Source: Dawidia cretensis
GTDB taxonomy: Bacteria; Bacteroidota; Bacteroidia; Cytophagales; Cyclobacteriaceae
Direction: 5' to 3'
Assembly: GCF_018598175.1 (NCBI RefSeq)
Contig: NZ_JAHESE010000009.1
Location: 62,001 to 126,000 of the forward strand
Length of the DNA stretch: 64,000 nt
In this document: positions 16,193 through 25,643 of the stretch, one piece after another
How the letters are laid out: every line of letters begins with the position of its first letter
How positions within the stretch are numbered: position 1 is the stretch's first letter
Program-made: the position numbers and the translations under genes
The notes under the pieces: generated by a model
Databases searched by the model: none
What the model was told of the DNA's origin: nothing
What the model saw: only the letters and a program-made list of their open reading frames with translations

Positions 16193-19100
16193 TTAAACGG
16201 TTACAGTTTCCAGGCGCAGAATCTTTTGAATTTCAGGCTTGCAACTTCCACACCCAAGACCCGCACCCGAGCGTTGGCAAAGCTCATTCAGCGTGTTGCA
16301 ACCTGTTTTGATCAACGCCTTTAAATTGCCCGCGCCCACCTGGTTACACGAGCACACCAGTTTGCCGACCACCGGCGCGGCCTTTTTACCGGAGCGCAAC
16401 AGTTGCAGCCGTTGCGCCGACAGCTCGATCCTGTTTTCGATCAATTCCTTGAACTCGGCAAACTCGCTCTTGTCACCCATCAAAATCGCCCCTACCAGCC
16501 TGTCTTCTTTGATGATGCACTTTTTATAATAGCGCATAGACTTGTCGATAAACAATACCTCGTCGTATCCCACCTCGTTCGCCGGTATCTCGGCCATGCC
16601 CAGCGAGCACAGGTCAACGCCGGCAAGTTTGAGGATGTTCATCGGCACCGTGCCTTCGTATATACTCTGCACATCGCCGTCGAGGTAACGAGCCAACACA
16701 TCGGCTTGTTTCTCCGCTGCGGCGGTAATGCCCAGGGTATTGCCCCGGTGCTCTGCGATCTCGCCGATCGCGAAAATGTCGGGATCGCTGGTTTGCAGGT
16801 GGTCATTCACGATAATGCCCCGGCCGGTATCAACACCTGCCTCTTGCGCAAACTCAATGTTCGGCCGCGTGCCCACGGCATACACCAGCGCATTGGCATA
16901 AAGAGTCTTACCACTGCGCAAGCCCGCGCGCAGCCGTTGCGTGGCATCGTCCCACACCACCTGTTGTACCTGGTCATTGAGGTATACCGCCACGCCTTTC
17001 TCTTCAATAAAGTCCAGCAACAACTGGCCGGCCAGGTTATCGACCTGGCGCTCCATCAGGCGGCTACTCATCTGAATGACCGACACCTGAATATCAATCT
17101 CGCGCAGCGCCACGGCCAGCTCCAACCCCAGCAAACCTCCACCGATAATGATAACCTGGCCTCCTGGCTTGAGGTGCTCTTTCAGCCGGTCGGCGTCGGG
17201 CCGCGTACGCATGGTAAATATACCGGGTAGATGCGTTGGCGCATCTTTGGGAATGAACGCACGGGTGCCGGTAGCCAACACCAGCTTGTCATACCGGTGG
17301 CGGCGGCCATGTTTATCTACCACATATTTTTGCTGGCGGTCGACCGACACGATCTCGTTCTCCAATTCCAATGCCACGTTCAGTGACTCAAACTCGCCCG
17401 CCTGAAATTTCTGCAGTCGGTCCCACCCCACCGAGTCGTTTACATACTCCGGCAACAACACCCGGTTGTAAAATGGATCCTTCTCTTTTGAAATGACCAC
17501 AATCTCGTCCGTGGTATTCAGCGCCCGGTAGGTGCACAGGAATCGGAATGCGGCCGCACCGGCACCGGCCACAAGAATGCGCTCGCGCGGTTTAATGTAT
17601 GGCGTCACCTCCACGGCCGAGAACTTAAAGTCGGGCTCTTTCGAGATGGGGTCGACCAACGTACTGGTTAGATTATTAGCCCGCGCGAGGTCGGTAGTGG
17701 CCTTGCCCCAGTGCATGGGCAAAAAAACAACGCCTTGTTTGATCTCATCTGTAATCTTCGCCCGCACCCGCACATCGCCGCGCGCACTGCGTATCGTCAC
17801 GACGGTTCCTTCCTGTATGTCCCGCGCCGCCGCATCGTCGGGATGTATTTCCAGAAAAGGCTTGTCGATGTGCTGGCGCAGGCGGCTTACCTTACCCGTT
17901 TTTGTCATCGTGTGCCACTGGTCGCGTATCCGTCCCGTGGTGAGGATCAACGGGAAGTCGGCGGTAAGTGGCTCCGATTGGTTGGCCGGTTTGTCAAGCG
18001 GGAAGAACCGGGCCTTTTGCGAAGGAGTATAAAACCGGTGGTCGGTAAACAGACGTGCCGTACCCGACGATGAAATATCTTTCACAGGCCATTGAAAGGT
18101 ACCCTCGGTTTTTAAACGCTCATACGAAAGGCCGCTGATATCAATGTTGGTGCCACGTGTCAGACGCGCGTGCTCATCGTAGATCGCCGCGGGCGATGTA
18201 TACTCAAAACCGTGAAAGCCCATCGCCCGGGCAAAGCGACATACAATCTCGGCATCTGCCAACGCCTCCCCTGGCGGTTCTACCACTTTACTAAGATGGC
18301 TGATGCGACGTTCGGAGTTGGTCATGGTCCCCTCCTTTTCAAAGTGACCGGCCGCCGGCAGCACCAGGTCGGCAAAGCTCAATGTATCCGACTTGCGCGA
18401 AATGTCTTGTACCACCACAAAACGCGCATTGCCCAACGCTTTCTCCACACGCCGCAGGTCAGGCAGGCTTACCAGCGGATTGGTGCACATAATCCAGATC
18501 GCCTTCAACTCTCCGCGCTCGAGGGCTTCCACCATTTGAGTCGCCGTATAGCCTGGTTTCTCCGAAATGCCGGGTACGCCCCAGAAGTCGGCAACTTCGC
18601 GCCGGTGAACCGGGTTCTGTAAACTGCGGTGCGCGGCGAGCATCGTGGCCAGTCCGCCTACCTCGCGTCCGCCCATGGCGTTAGGCTGCCCTGTCAGGGA
18701 GAAGGGGCCGGAGCCTGGCTTACCGATGTGGCCCGTGATAAGATTCAGACTGATCAACGCAAAATTCTTATGTACGCCCACAACGCTTTGGTTCAGGCCC
18801 ATCGCCCAAAGGGTTAGAAATCCTTTGGCCGCGGCGATATAAGCCGCTGCCATACGAATGTCTTCCTCCGGCACCGCACAGATCCGTGCGGCATCGGCCA
18901 GCGGCACAGCGACGACTGATGCACGATAGCGCTCATAGTCTTCGGTGTGATTATGAATGAATGTATAGTCCACATCGCCGTTTTCAATCAACACACGGGC
19001 GATGGCATTGTATAGATAGATATCCGTGCCGGGCAGTGGCTGCAGGTGTAAATCCGCTCCGGTACAGGTTTGTGTCTTGCGCGGATCCACAACGATCAGC

Positions 19101-19702
19101 TTAACGTCGGGATTACGCTGCTTGTGTGCTTCTATACGACGGAAGAGAATCGGATGACACCATGCCGGATTGGCACCGGCAATCAGAAAGCAATCCGCCA
19201 GCTCAATGTCTTCATACGCAACCGGTACAGCATCTTCCCCCAGCATATTCGTATACCCAGCCACAGCGCTGCTCATACACAACCGGGAATTTGTGTCGAT
19301 ATTATTTGTACCGAGAAAACCCTTTACCAATTTGTTGACGACATAATACTCTTCCGTCAGGCATTGCCCCGATACATAAAAGCCAACAGCGTCAGGTCCG
19401 TGCTTTTGAATGATCGTGCTAAACACGGCCGCGGTGCGTTTCAGGGCATCGTCCCAGGTAACACGTTCCAGCGGATGGTTGCGACTGCGCCGCATCTCCG
19501 GGTAGAACAACCGGTCGCTGTGATCGTTCATGGCATAATGCAGATTCATGCCTTTCGAGCACAGCATGCCTTTGTTCACCGGATGGTCTTTATCCCCCTC
19601 CACCGTGACGTTATTGCGTCTGTCCCTTTTTACAACAATACCACACCCAACGCCACAGTACGAGCATGTTGTCTTAAAGGATTCTTCCCGCGCGATTGTC
19701 AT
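16193..19702 (-). CDS. nasA: Assimilatory nitrate reductase fused to an NAD(P)H-flavin domain and a BFD-like [2Fe-2S] domain
   Basis: A 1169-residue fusion. Residues 1-700 form a molybdopterin oxidoreductase of the NasA/NapA type: the [4Fe-4S] ligands are Cys13, 16, 20 and 48 and the likely Mo ligand is Cys142 ('NSRLCMSS'). Residues 708-1100 are a two-dinucleotide flavoprotein like the N-terminus of NirB or the separate NasC reductase ('ILVAGAGAAAFRFL', 'VIIIGGGLLGLELA'). The last 55 residues carry 'CSC...CGSC', a BFD-like [2Fe-2S] site. It should reduce nitrate to nitrite in the cytoplasm directly with NAD(P)H. No signal peptide is present. Confidence 0.92.
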   Translation of the reverse strand: MTIAREESFKTTCSYCGVGCGIVVKRDRRNNVTVEGDKDHPVNKGMLCSKGMNLHYAMNDHSDRLFYPEMRRSRNHPLERVTWDDALKRTAAVFSTIIQKHGPDAVGFYVSGQCLTEEYYVVNKLVKGFLGTNNIDTNSRLCMSSAVAGYTNMLGEDAVPVAYEDIELADCFLIAGANPAWCHPILFRRIEAHKQRNPDVKLIVVDPRKTQTCTGADLHLQPLPGTDIYLYNAIARVLIENGDVDYTFIHNHTEDYERYRASVVAVPLADAARICAVPEEDIRMAAAYIAAAKGFLTLWAMGLNQSVVGVHKNFALISLNLITGHIGKPGSGPFSLTGQPNAMGGREVGGLATMLAAHRSLQNPVHRREVADFWGVPGISEKPGYTATQMVEALERGELKAIWIMCTNPLVSLPDLRRVEKALGNARFVVVQDISRKSDTLSFADLVLPAAGHFEKEGTMTNSERRISHLSKVVEPPGEALADAEIVCRFARAMGFHGFEYTSPAAIYDEHARLTRGTNIDISGLSYERLKTEGTFQWPVKDISSSGTARLFTDHRFYTPSQKARFFPLDKPANQSEPLTADFPLILTTGRIRDQWHTMTKTGKVSRLRQHIDKPFLEIHPDDAAARDIQEGTVVTIRSARGDVRVRAKITDEIKQGVVFLPMHWGKATTDLARANNLTSTLVDPISKEPDFKFSAVEVTPYIKPRERILVAGAGAAAFRFLCTYRALNTTDEIVVISKEKDPFYNRVLLPEYVNDSVGWDRLQKFQAGEFESLNVALELENEIVSVDRQQKYVVDKHGRRHRYDKLVLATGTRAFIPKDAPTHLPGIFTMRTRPDADRLKEHLKPGGQVIIIGGGLLGLELAVALREIDIQVSVIQMSSRLMERQVDNLAGQLLLDFIEEKGVAVYLNDQVQQVVWDDATQRLRAGLRSGKTLYANALVYAVGTRPNIEFAQEAGVDTGRGIIVNDHLQTSDPDIFAIGEIAEHRGNTLGITAAAEKQADVLARYLDGDVQSIYEGTVPMNILKLAGVDLCSLGMAEIPANEVGYDEVLFIDKSMRYYKKCIIKEDRLVGAILMGDKSEFAEFKELIENRIELSAQRLQLLRSGKKAAPVVGKLVCSCNQVGAGNLKALIKTGCNTLNELCQRSGAGLGCGSCKPEIQKILRLETVTV

Positions 19703-19741
19703 TTCTTTCGTATTAATCGTTCTTCAAACTGGTTCATACTC

Positions 19742-21112
19742 CTACAGGTTTGTCCACGCGGGCCGAAGCACGAGCATGACATACGCCCAATTCGCCGAGC
19801 GGTCGGCATTCTTTATGTTCTTTACTTTCGATGAAGTGAGGGTTGTCGACGCCAGCATAGCGCTATAACCACCTTCGATCTGAATGATGTTTGAAAGCGC
19901 ATACTGCGCGGTGAAGTCGATCTCCGTGCCCAGGTAGCGATCCATCCACTGACCATCTTCACCATGCACTCTGTCCGGCAACGAGAAATAGTGCACGTCG
20001 GCCATACATGTCAAACGCGGGCTCGCCACCAGCTTTGACTTCACGTATAGATCTGTCAGACCGTTGGCACCAAAACCATCCGCCACATAGAAATAATCCA
20101 TATAGCCCCAGAACTTATGGGGTGTTCCATACAACGGATCAAAGCGCTGGTATTTCCGCGAAGGGTTGTCGCCATTGTTACCCGAAGTAAGGTCTACGCC
20201 CGGGCCGACGCTAAATTTCTTATTCACGGCATACAACGCCGACAGCGAGAAAAGATACTCTTGTAAGGATGTGCCCACCCGGTATTTTCCTCCCTGATAA
20301 AAGGCCGTGGCGGCGAGTGACACACGTTTCAGCACCGTGCCAAAGAAATTACCGCCAACGGTATAACGACTCCAGGCACCCCGTTCATAGAGCGGTGTTC
20401 TGGCCAGCGTATCGGTTGGCGCAAAATGGAACTTGCTAAAAGCGTCCTTAAAAAACAGGAACGACGCATTCCCGAACGGCAGCTTACGACCGACGTATAA
20501 AAACTGCATAGACTTATACAGCGCCGTCATGCCATTGGTACTGGCCGCATAGCCTGTGGGTGTACCGTTGTAGATCGTATTGGCCTTACGTTCGGCATTC
20601 TGATTATACCCCGCGCCAAGATGCGCCGTCCAACCCTTGTGCTCAAATTTCAATAAAGCAGCATCATGCCGGCGCCCTTGCTGAAGCCAATCCAAATTGC
20701 CGAGCAGGCGTACATCGTCGTACACCAGCTCCTGCCGACCGATTTTGAGTGTAAAGTTTTTTATAACCTTGCCCGTGTCCACCAGGCTAACCTCACCCCA
20801 GGCTTCATGTAGCATCAGGCCATCGTAAGCATCGGTGGTCACGCGGTTAATAGACGAGGCATCTTGCCCCCAGACGCGAACATCTTGTATCGCCGTATAG
20901 AAAGTAAACCGATGGCCGGTATACCGCAGGTTCACACGCGTGCGTTGTGAAACAAACGCGGCAGGAACCGTGTCGCGTACCGAGGGTGTTCCCTGTCCGT
21001 CGCGGTATTCGCCGCGCGTGCGCAACTGCGCCGATACCGCCACCTGGGCGTGTACCGAAGCCGGTCCCAAAATCAGGAAGGCTAGCAAAAGAATAATAAA
21101 CTTGCCATGCAT
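19742..21112 (-). CDS. Outer-membrane porin of the alginate-export type
   Basis: A 456-residue beta-barrel protein with a signal peptide ending 'SVHAQ'. Features such as 'AQLRTRGEYRDG', 'SQRTRVNLRYTGHRFTFYTAIQDVRVWGQD' and 'LKIGRQELVYDDVRLLGNLDW' match the alginate_exp porin family. Between the nitrate transporter (66 bp away) and the nitrate reductase (39 bp away), it most likely brings nitrate across the outer membrane; that role is inferred from position only. Confidence 0.82.
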   Translation of the reverse strand: MHGKFIILLLAFLILGPASVHAQVAVSAQLRTRGEYRDGQGTPSVRDTVPAAFVSQRTRVNLRYTGHRFTFYTAIQDVRVWGQDASSINRVTTDAYDGLMLHEAWGEVSLVDTGKVIKNFTLKIGRQELVYDDVRLLGNLDWLQQGRRHDAALLKFEHKGWTAHLGAGYNQNAERKANTIYNGTPTGYAASTNGMTALYKSMQFLYVGRKLPFGNASFLFFKDAFSKFHFAPTDTLARTPLYERGAWSRYTVGGNFFGTVLKRVSLAATAFYQGGKYRVGTSLQEYLFSLSALYAVNKKFSVGPGVDLTSGNNGDNPSRKYQRFDPLYGTPHKFWGYMDYFYVADGFGANGLTDLYVKSKLVASPRLTCMADVHYFSLPDRVHGEDGQWMDRYLGTEIDFTAQYALSNIIQIEGGYSAMLASTTLTSSKVKNIKNADRSANWAYVMLVLRPAWTNL

Positions 21113-21178
21113 AGGTAAAGCGGTTAAGGTTACAGAAAGAAATGTCCTAAGGTTGGCGTCCGGTTGTTTAGAACCGCC

Positions 21179-22501
21179 TTAGGCCACAGCTTCCTGTACC
21201 GCCGCATCTGCCGTAACAGGCGAAATGGCTGCACGCTGGGCAACGGCCAGCAAAAAGGCAACGGCAGCGACCAGGGCTACAACAATGCCGATCATAAAAA
21301 GACTGTCGCGGTATGAAATACTTTCCGAGGCAAACAGAAAACCTGCGAGCACAGCGCCCACGTTGCCACCGGCACCGACAATACCCGACACGCTCCCCAT
21401 GGCCTTCGCGTTGATAAACGGAACCACCGAGTACGTAGCACCGTTCGACATCTTCAGGAAAAGCGCAAACACCAGCATCGTCACAATCGCCCAGACCAAA
21501 ACATCCATGGAAGCAAAAAGCATAATACCCAACCCTTCTAACAAGAGGAATAATGCCAGTATAAAGATGCGGCCGCTCAGGCCATACCGTTTCCCTACCC
21601 TGTCACCAAACACACCCCCCAGCGCACGCGCAAAGATGTTCATCATACCAAAGGCCCCGGCAATGAGCCCTGCCTCTTTCAGGCCGAGGTGAAAGTTATC
21701 GACGAAATAAAGCGTAGCGATATTGTCAATGGTGATCTCTATACCGAAGCAAGCACCGTACGCCAGAAAGAGCACCCACACCCGGTAATCCTGGCAGGTC
21801 TTCCAGAAACTTTCTTTCTTTTCCGCTGTTGCCGCAGGCAAATCCTTCCGGATTTCCGCCAGGTTCCCTGCCGGCGTATCCTGCGTGCAGAAGTAATAAA
21901 CAAACCCTAAAATCAACAACACTACCCCCGGCACGATCATACTGTAGCGCCAGGCCTCCGGTGCGGCATAGCCCGCGCCCACCAGGGCTGCAAAGATCAG
22001 CGGCATGACCATCAGCGTTACGCCACCGCCCATGTTGCCCCAGCCCGCAGCCGTGGCGTTGGCGGTGCCTACCACGTTGGGAGCAAACATCACCGAGGTG
22101 TGATACTGTGTCACGACAAAAGAAGCACCGATAACGCCGATGGCTAACCGGAAGAGCAGAAATGATTCATAGCTATTGCTCAGGCCGATCAGCATAACCG
22201 GGATAGAGCCCAGGATAAGCAACGCGGAATACGAAATGCGTGGTCCGATCTTGTCACACAACCAGCCAAAGAGCAACCGGGCAAAGATCGTGATGGAAAC
22301 AGAGGCAATGATGATGTTACCGATCTGGCCCTTACTCAAGCCCAGGTCTTCCCGTACTACGGGCATCAGGGGAGCAATCCCGAACCAACCAAAAAAACAG
22401 AAAAAGAAGGTGATCCAGGTAATGTGAAACGTGCGCATGGGCACGGACGTGAAATCAACCAGGTTGATTCGCGTAGCTTTTGGGAATTGGGGTTGTGACA
22501 T
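21179..22501 (-). CDS. MFS nitrate/nitrite transporter (NarK/NasA family)
   Basis: A 440-residue, 12-helix transporter. Both nitrate-signature regions are visible: 'GWGNMGGGVTLMVMP' near residue 155 and 'GIVGAGGNVGAVLAGF' near 370, with the substrate-binding Arg in 'FARLLFGW' of helix 2. First gene of the operon transporter-porin-nasA-rubredoxin fusion-GNAT. Its upstream region carries six TACGTA elements that are shared with other nitrate genes. Confidence 0.93.
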   Translation of the reverse strand: MSQPQFPKATRINLVDFTSVPMRTFHITWITFFFCFFGWFGIAPLMPVVREDLGLSKGQIGNIIIASVSITIFARLLFGWLCDKIGPRISYSALLILGSIPVMLIGLSNSYESFLLFRLAIGVIGASFVVTQYHTSVMFAPNVVGTANATAAGWGNMGGGVTLMVMPLIFAALVGAGYAAPEAWRYSMIVPGVVLLILGFVYYFCTQDTPAGNLAEIRKDLPAATAEKKESFWKTCQDYRVWVLFLAYGACFGIEITIDNIATLYFVDNFHLGLKEAGLIAGAFGMMNIFARALGGVFGDRVGKRYGLSGRIFILALFLLLEGLGIMLFASMDVLVWAIVTMLVFALFLKMSNGATYSVVPFINAKAMGSVSGIVGAGGNVGAVLAGFLFASESISYRDSLFMIGIVVALVAAVAFLLAVAQRAAISPVTADAAVQEAVA

Positions 22502-22504
22502 GCT

Positions 22505-22598
22505 TTACGTATTAATATTACGTAATAAACATACTTAAAATACGTATGTTTTACGTAAAAATACGTAACAATATTACCGAAAACGTTCTAACTACGTA
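22505..22598. promoter_or_regulatory. Cluster of six TACGTA elements upstream of the nitrate uptake operon
   Basis: TACGTA occurs at 22506, 22519, 22541, 22552, 22562 and 22593. The first two form the inverted repeat TTACGTA-N7-TACGTAA; the next three are spaced 11 and 10 bp apart, about one helical turn. Similar pairs precede the kinase gene and lie between nirB and cobA. Probably binding sites of the adjacent NarL-like regulator (inference). Confidence 0.6.
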
Positions 22599-22610
22599 AT
22601 ATGGGTGTTC

Positions 22611-23273
22611 TTAGGCGATATTTTCCCGTACGGCCTTGTTCACCATATCGATTGCGTTGTTCACGCCCAGCTTCTTCATGATGTTAAACCGGTGCGTTTC
22701 GATCGTACGTTGACTCTTATCGAGCGCCTCGGCAATTTCCTTGTTGTGTTTGCCATCGATCACCATGCGCAGGATTTGCTTTTCGCGCTTGGACAAACTA
22801 TAGGGATCAGCGACCGATATATCCTCACGACGTGCGGGCCGCTGCGCTCCCTGCAAAAGCCGGTTCGCCAACACGTGCGAGACCGCGCCGGTATAATATT
22901 TACTCCCCCCGTGCACCGCGCGCAGCGCCTTGAGAAATTCCTCCTTGTCGGTGTCTTTTAACAGGTAGCCATACGCATCGGCATTGAGAGCCTCCAGCAC
23001 ATATTCCTCGGAGTCATGCATGGAAAGAATCACCGTCTTGGTACCCGGCGCATACTCCTTGACGCGGGCGGCCGCCTCCAAACCATCCATCTGCGGCATG
23101 CGGATGTCCAGCACCAGAATGTCGGGCTTCAACGTGCGGGCTGCCTCCAACGCTTCCTGGCCGTTACCGGCCTCTCCCACCACTTCCATTTCGGCATCAG
23201 ACTCGAGCATCGCCCGGATCCCCTTCCGCACCAATACGTGGTCGTCGGCCAATACGATTTTGATATGTTCCAT
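22611..23273 (-). CDS. NarL/FixJ-family response regulator
   Basis: A 220-residue regulator. The receiver begins 'IVLADDHVLVRKGIR' with phospho-acceptor Asp56 in 'ILVLDIRMP'; the LuxR-type helix-turn-helix (about 155-212) reads 'LSKREKQILRMVIDGKHNKEIAEAL ... IETHRFNIMKKLGV'. It lies 20 bp after the NarX-like kinase gene on the same strand, so the two form a pair. Its position inside the nitrate locus and the TACGTA sites upstream of the structural genes suggest it activates nitrate assimilation. Confidence 0.92.
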   Translation of the reverse strand: MEHIKIVLADDHVLVRKGIRAMLESDAEMEVVGEAGNGQEALEAARTLKPDILVLDIRMPQMDGLEAAARVKEYAPGTKTVILSMHDSEEYVLEALNADAYGYLLKDTDKEEFLKALRAVHGGSKYYTGAVSHVLANRLLQGAQRPARREDISVADPYSLSKREKQILRMVIDGKHNKEIAEALDKSQRTIETHRFNIMKKLGVNNAIDMVNKAVRENIA

Positions 23274-23293
23274 TGCTTCCTGTATACCGGGTT

Positions 23294-25144
23294 CTACGAT
23301 AAAGTCTTTGCACGCAGGGGCACCGTCAGCAATACCGTAGTACCGGCACCCAGTTCCGAGCGTATTTCTAAGCGGCCGTGAATATACTCGGTCCGCTCGT
23401 ACATATTAAATAATCCCCGCCCCGAGCTGATATCAATGTTACGATCTTTCAGGGCACGGGCGTCAAAACCTTTTCCAGTATCACGCACCGACACAAGCAG
23501 ATCGCTATCGGTTTGTGACAGCGTAACATCCACCTGTGGGCTGGCCGAATACTTAATAGCATTATTGATTGCCTCCTGCGTAATGCGAAAAATATTGTTC
23601 TCTACGTTCTCCGGCAAACGCTCAATCGTGCCTTCGCTTGTGTACGTAAGCGACATGGCCGTCAGCTTGGCAATTTCATGGATAAAAACATTCAAGGCCG
23701 CTTGTAAACCATAATCACCGAGTACGGTAGGCTTCAGGTTAAACGTGACACGACGTACTTCTTTGATCACGTCTTTTACCAGGTGATCGATCTCGGCAAT
23801 CTTCTTCTCGGCCTTCGCCGTGTCGACCAGGTCAATGGCGCTGATCTGAAAATTAAGCGACGTCAACATCTGCCCGATACCATCATGAATATCCATGGCC
23901 AGCCGCTTCCGTTCTTCTTCCTGCCCCTCGAGGATCAACACCGACCGGAACTTCTGCTGATTGATCTTCCGTTCAATCTCCGCCTTGTTCTTCTGCTTCA
24001 TGCCATGCTCGGCTTCTTTGCGCAGGGTGATGTCCGAGACAAACACCAATAGCTCGGATACCTGCCCCTGTTGTTCATAAACCGGTGTGATCGTAACATC
24101 CATCCAGGCCATCGTACCGCTCGGGCGTGCCAATGCAAGCTCGCCTTGCCAACTGGTACCTTCCGAGACCGTATCAATAACAACGTCCATCCAATCACCC
24201 GGATCACCAATACCGTCGAAGAGATCACTCAGCCGCAAGTCCCCCTCGGGCTGCGATGCCCCGACCAGCACCTGCCCCACAAAAGCATCTGCCAAAAACA
24301 ACACGTTGCCGCCACGATCGGCACGCGCCAGCAAACGCGGACTCTCCGGCGGCTGATTGACAATGGACAGCTGCTCGTACGACTTTTCCAACGACGCATA
24401 TAGCTCACCAATCTCTTTCGAAAGCTTGCGCGCATTCTTCTCCGACGTCATCAGTTGATGCAGCGTGTTACTGACGTACACGGTGGTCGGCCGGAAAATA
24501 AAAACAAACTCCAGCAAGATGGTACCGATCACAATGGCCAGAATGATATACTCGATGCGGCTCAGCGATTCGATCTTATCGTTAGCCTCTACTTCATATT
24601 GCGCCACGATGCGCTCCATGCCTTGCAGGAAGGCGCCTTCCGCATGGCGCACCACTAGAATAGAGGCTCGCAACGAATCATACGAAACGCGTGGATCCTG
24701 TTTCAACTGCGTCAGAATATGCGACGTATGTTCGTCCATAGAGCTATACGGCACAGCAGCTTCCTGAAAGAGCTGCGTAATCGCGGCACTATTTCGCCCG
24801 GGCAAATGCAAGCTGTCGTTGCCGTACTGCAGCCCCCGTTGCGAAGTATGCCACAAGTGATAGGCCGCATCAAGATCGGCGACAATCGTTTGGCGGTCGG
24901 CGGCAGACTGCGCCGGTTCGAGGTATAGCAGCGTCTTGGTGATCTTCTGGCTCAGCATCCGTTGCTTGCCCGCAACGTTCACCACGCGCGAGTCGCTGCG
25001 TTGCGCCTGTAGGTGACTTTGTATGAGTGCCTGGCCGGTAATGGCCACCGTCGCGATAACGCTCAGCGCCAGTACGTAGAGCGTACCGAGCCGGCTAAAC
25101 CGGCTGCGTTGAATCGTGGCGGATGGATCGGGTTGGGGGAGCAT
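23294..25144 (-). CDS. NarX-like sensor histidine kinase
   Basis: A 616-residue membrane kinase. TM1 is at about 20-42 and TM2 at 196-218; the periplasmic loop opens with 'RVVNVAGKQRMLSQKI' (53-68), the conserved segment of NarX/PilJ-type nitrate sensors. A PAS-like segment (270-375) follows, then HisKA_3 with the phospho-acceptor His420 in 'MDIHDGIGQML', and a HATPase ('EAINNAIKYS', 'DTGKGFD'). It should sense nitrate or nitrite outside the inner membrane and phosphorylate the NarL-like regulator. Confidence 0.9.
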   Translation of the reverse strand: MLPQPDPSATIQRSRFSRLGTLYVLALSVIATVAITGQALIQSHLQAQRSDSRVVNVAGKQRMLSQKITKTLLYLEPAQSAADRQTIVADLDAAYHLWHTSQRGLQYGNDSLHLPGRNSAAITQLFQEAAVPYSSMDEHTSHILTQLKQDPRVSYDSLRASILVVRHAEGAFLQGMERIVAQYEVEANDKIESLSRIEYIILAIVIGTILLEFVFIFRPTTVYVSNTLHQLMTSEKNARKLSKEIGELYASLEKSYEQLSIVNQPPESPRLLARADRGGNVLFLADAFVGQVLVGASQPEGDLRLSDLFDGIGDPGDWMDVVIDTVSEGTSWQGELALARPSGTMAWMDVTITPVYEQQGQVSELLVFVSDITLRKEAEHGMKQKNKAEIERKINQQKFRSVLILEGQEEERKRLAMDIHDGIGQMLTSLNFQISAIDLVDTAKAEKKIAEIDHLVKDVIKEVRRVTFNLKPTVLGDYGLQAALNVFIHEIAKLTAMSLTYTSEGTIERLPENVENNIFRITQEAINNAIKYSASPQVDVTLSQTDSDLLVSVRDTGKGFDARALKDRNIDISSGRGLFNMYERTEYIHGRLEIRSELGAGTTVLLTVPLRAKTLS

Positions 25145-25145
25145 A

Positions 25146-25163
25146 TACGTAGCAAATTACGTA
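25146..25163. promoter_or_regulatory. TACGTA pair at the kinase gene
   Basis: TACGTA at 25146-25151 and 25158-25163, separated by 6 bp, directly before the kinase ATG (25144). Same motif as at the uptake operon and nirB/cobA; it suggests autoregulation of the two-component system. Confidence 0.5.
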
Positions 25164-25186
25164 AAATCTACTGAATGCCAGGGAAA

Positions 25187-25213
25187 CAAAAGTGCCGGGC
25201 GGGGCCCGGCACC
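25187..25213 (-). terminator. Rho-independent terminator of nirBD
   Basis: GTGCCGGGC-GGG-GCCCGGCAC is a 9-bp G+C-rich stem that on the minus strand is followed by TTTTG. It is 24 bp beyond the nirD stop. A second small palindrome (25233-25251, arms GGCTTTACG/CGTAAAGCC) overlaps the last codons of nirD. Confidence 0.75.
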
Positions 25214-25236
25214 TGACCTAAACCAGTACAAAGGCT

Positions 25237-25620
25237 TTACGCCGTAAAGCCGATGTACACGAAGCCATCTACGACCTTGACCGGATATACCGTGATCGAG
25301 TCCTCCTCTGCATTCAGGCATTGCCCGGTGTGCAGGGAAAATGTTTTTTTATGAAAAGGACACGCTACCTTCGCCTCGCCTGCTGTCGTACCGATGATAC
25401 CGCGCGCCAACACCATCTGCATCTTGTGCGGACAGAGATTCTGGCAGGCATACCATTCAGCGCGACGGGAAAAATTAAAGACGGCAATCTGTGTATCGCC
25501 ATACTTCACACACGCGCCGCCATTTTCTGGAAAATCGGTCGCACGTGCCGCACGATACCAGTGCGCCACGTCCGTGCTGTTGGGAGATGTATAGGTCGTA
25601 AGATCGTTCGTTGATTCCAT
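25237..25620 (-). CDS. nirD: Nitrite reductase small subunit, Rieske type
   Basis: A 127-residue Rieske-fold protein. Unlike the enterobacterial NirD it keeps the cluster ligands: Cys63-x-His65 ('CPH') and Cys87-x2-His90 ('CPFH'), so it probably binds a [2Fe-2S] cluster. It starts 23 bp after nirB and forms the nirBD operon; it assists reduction of nitrite to ammonium in the cytoplasm. Confidence 0.92.
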   Translation of the reverse strand: MESTNDLTTYTSPNSTDVAHWYRAARATDFPENGGACVKYGDTQIAVFNFSRRAEWYACQNLCPHKMQMVLARGIIGTTAGEAKVACPFHKKTFSLHTGQCLNAEEDSITVYPVKVVDGFVYIGFTA

Positions 25621-25643
25621 GGTTAGTATCCGTTTAAAATTCT

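Noticed and set aside
16193-19702. Frameshift fusion of two separate genes in the nitrate reductase
   Set aside because: The frame is continuous, the linker near residue 700 is normal, and each domain is complete, so it is a genuine fusion.
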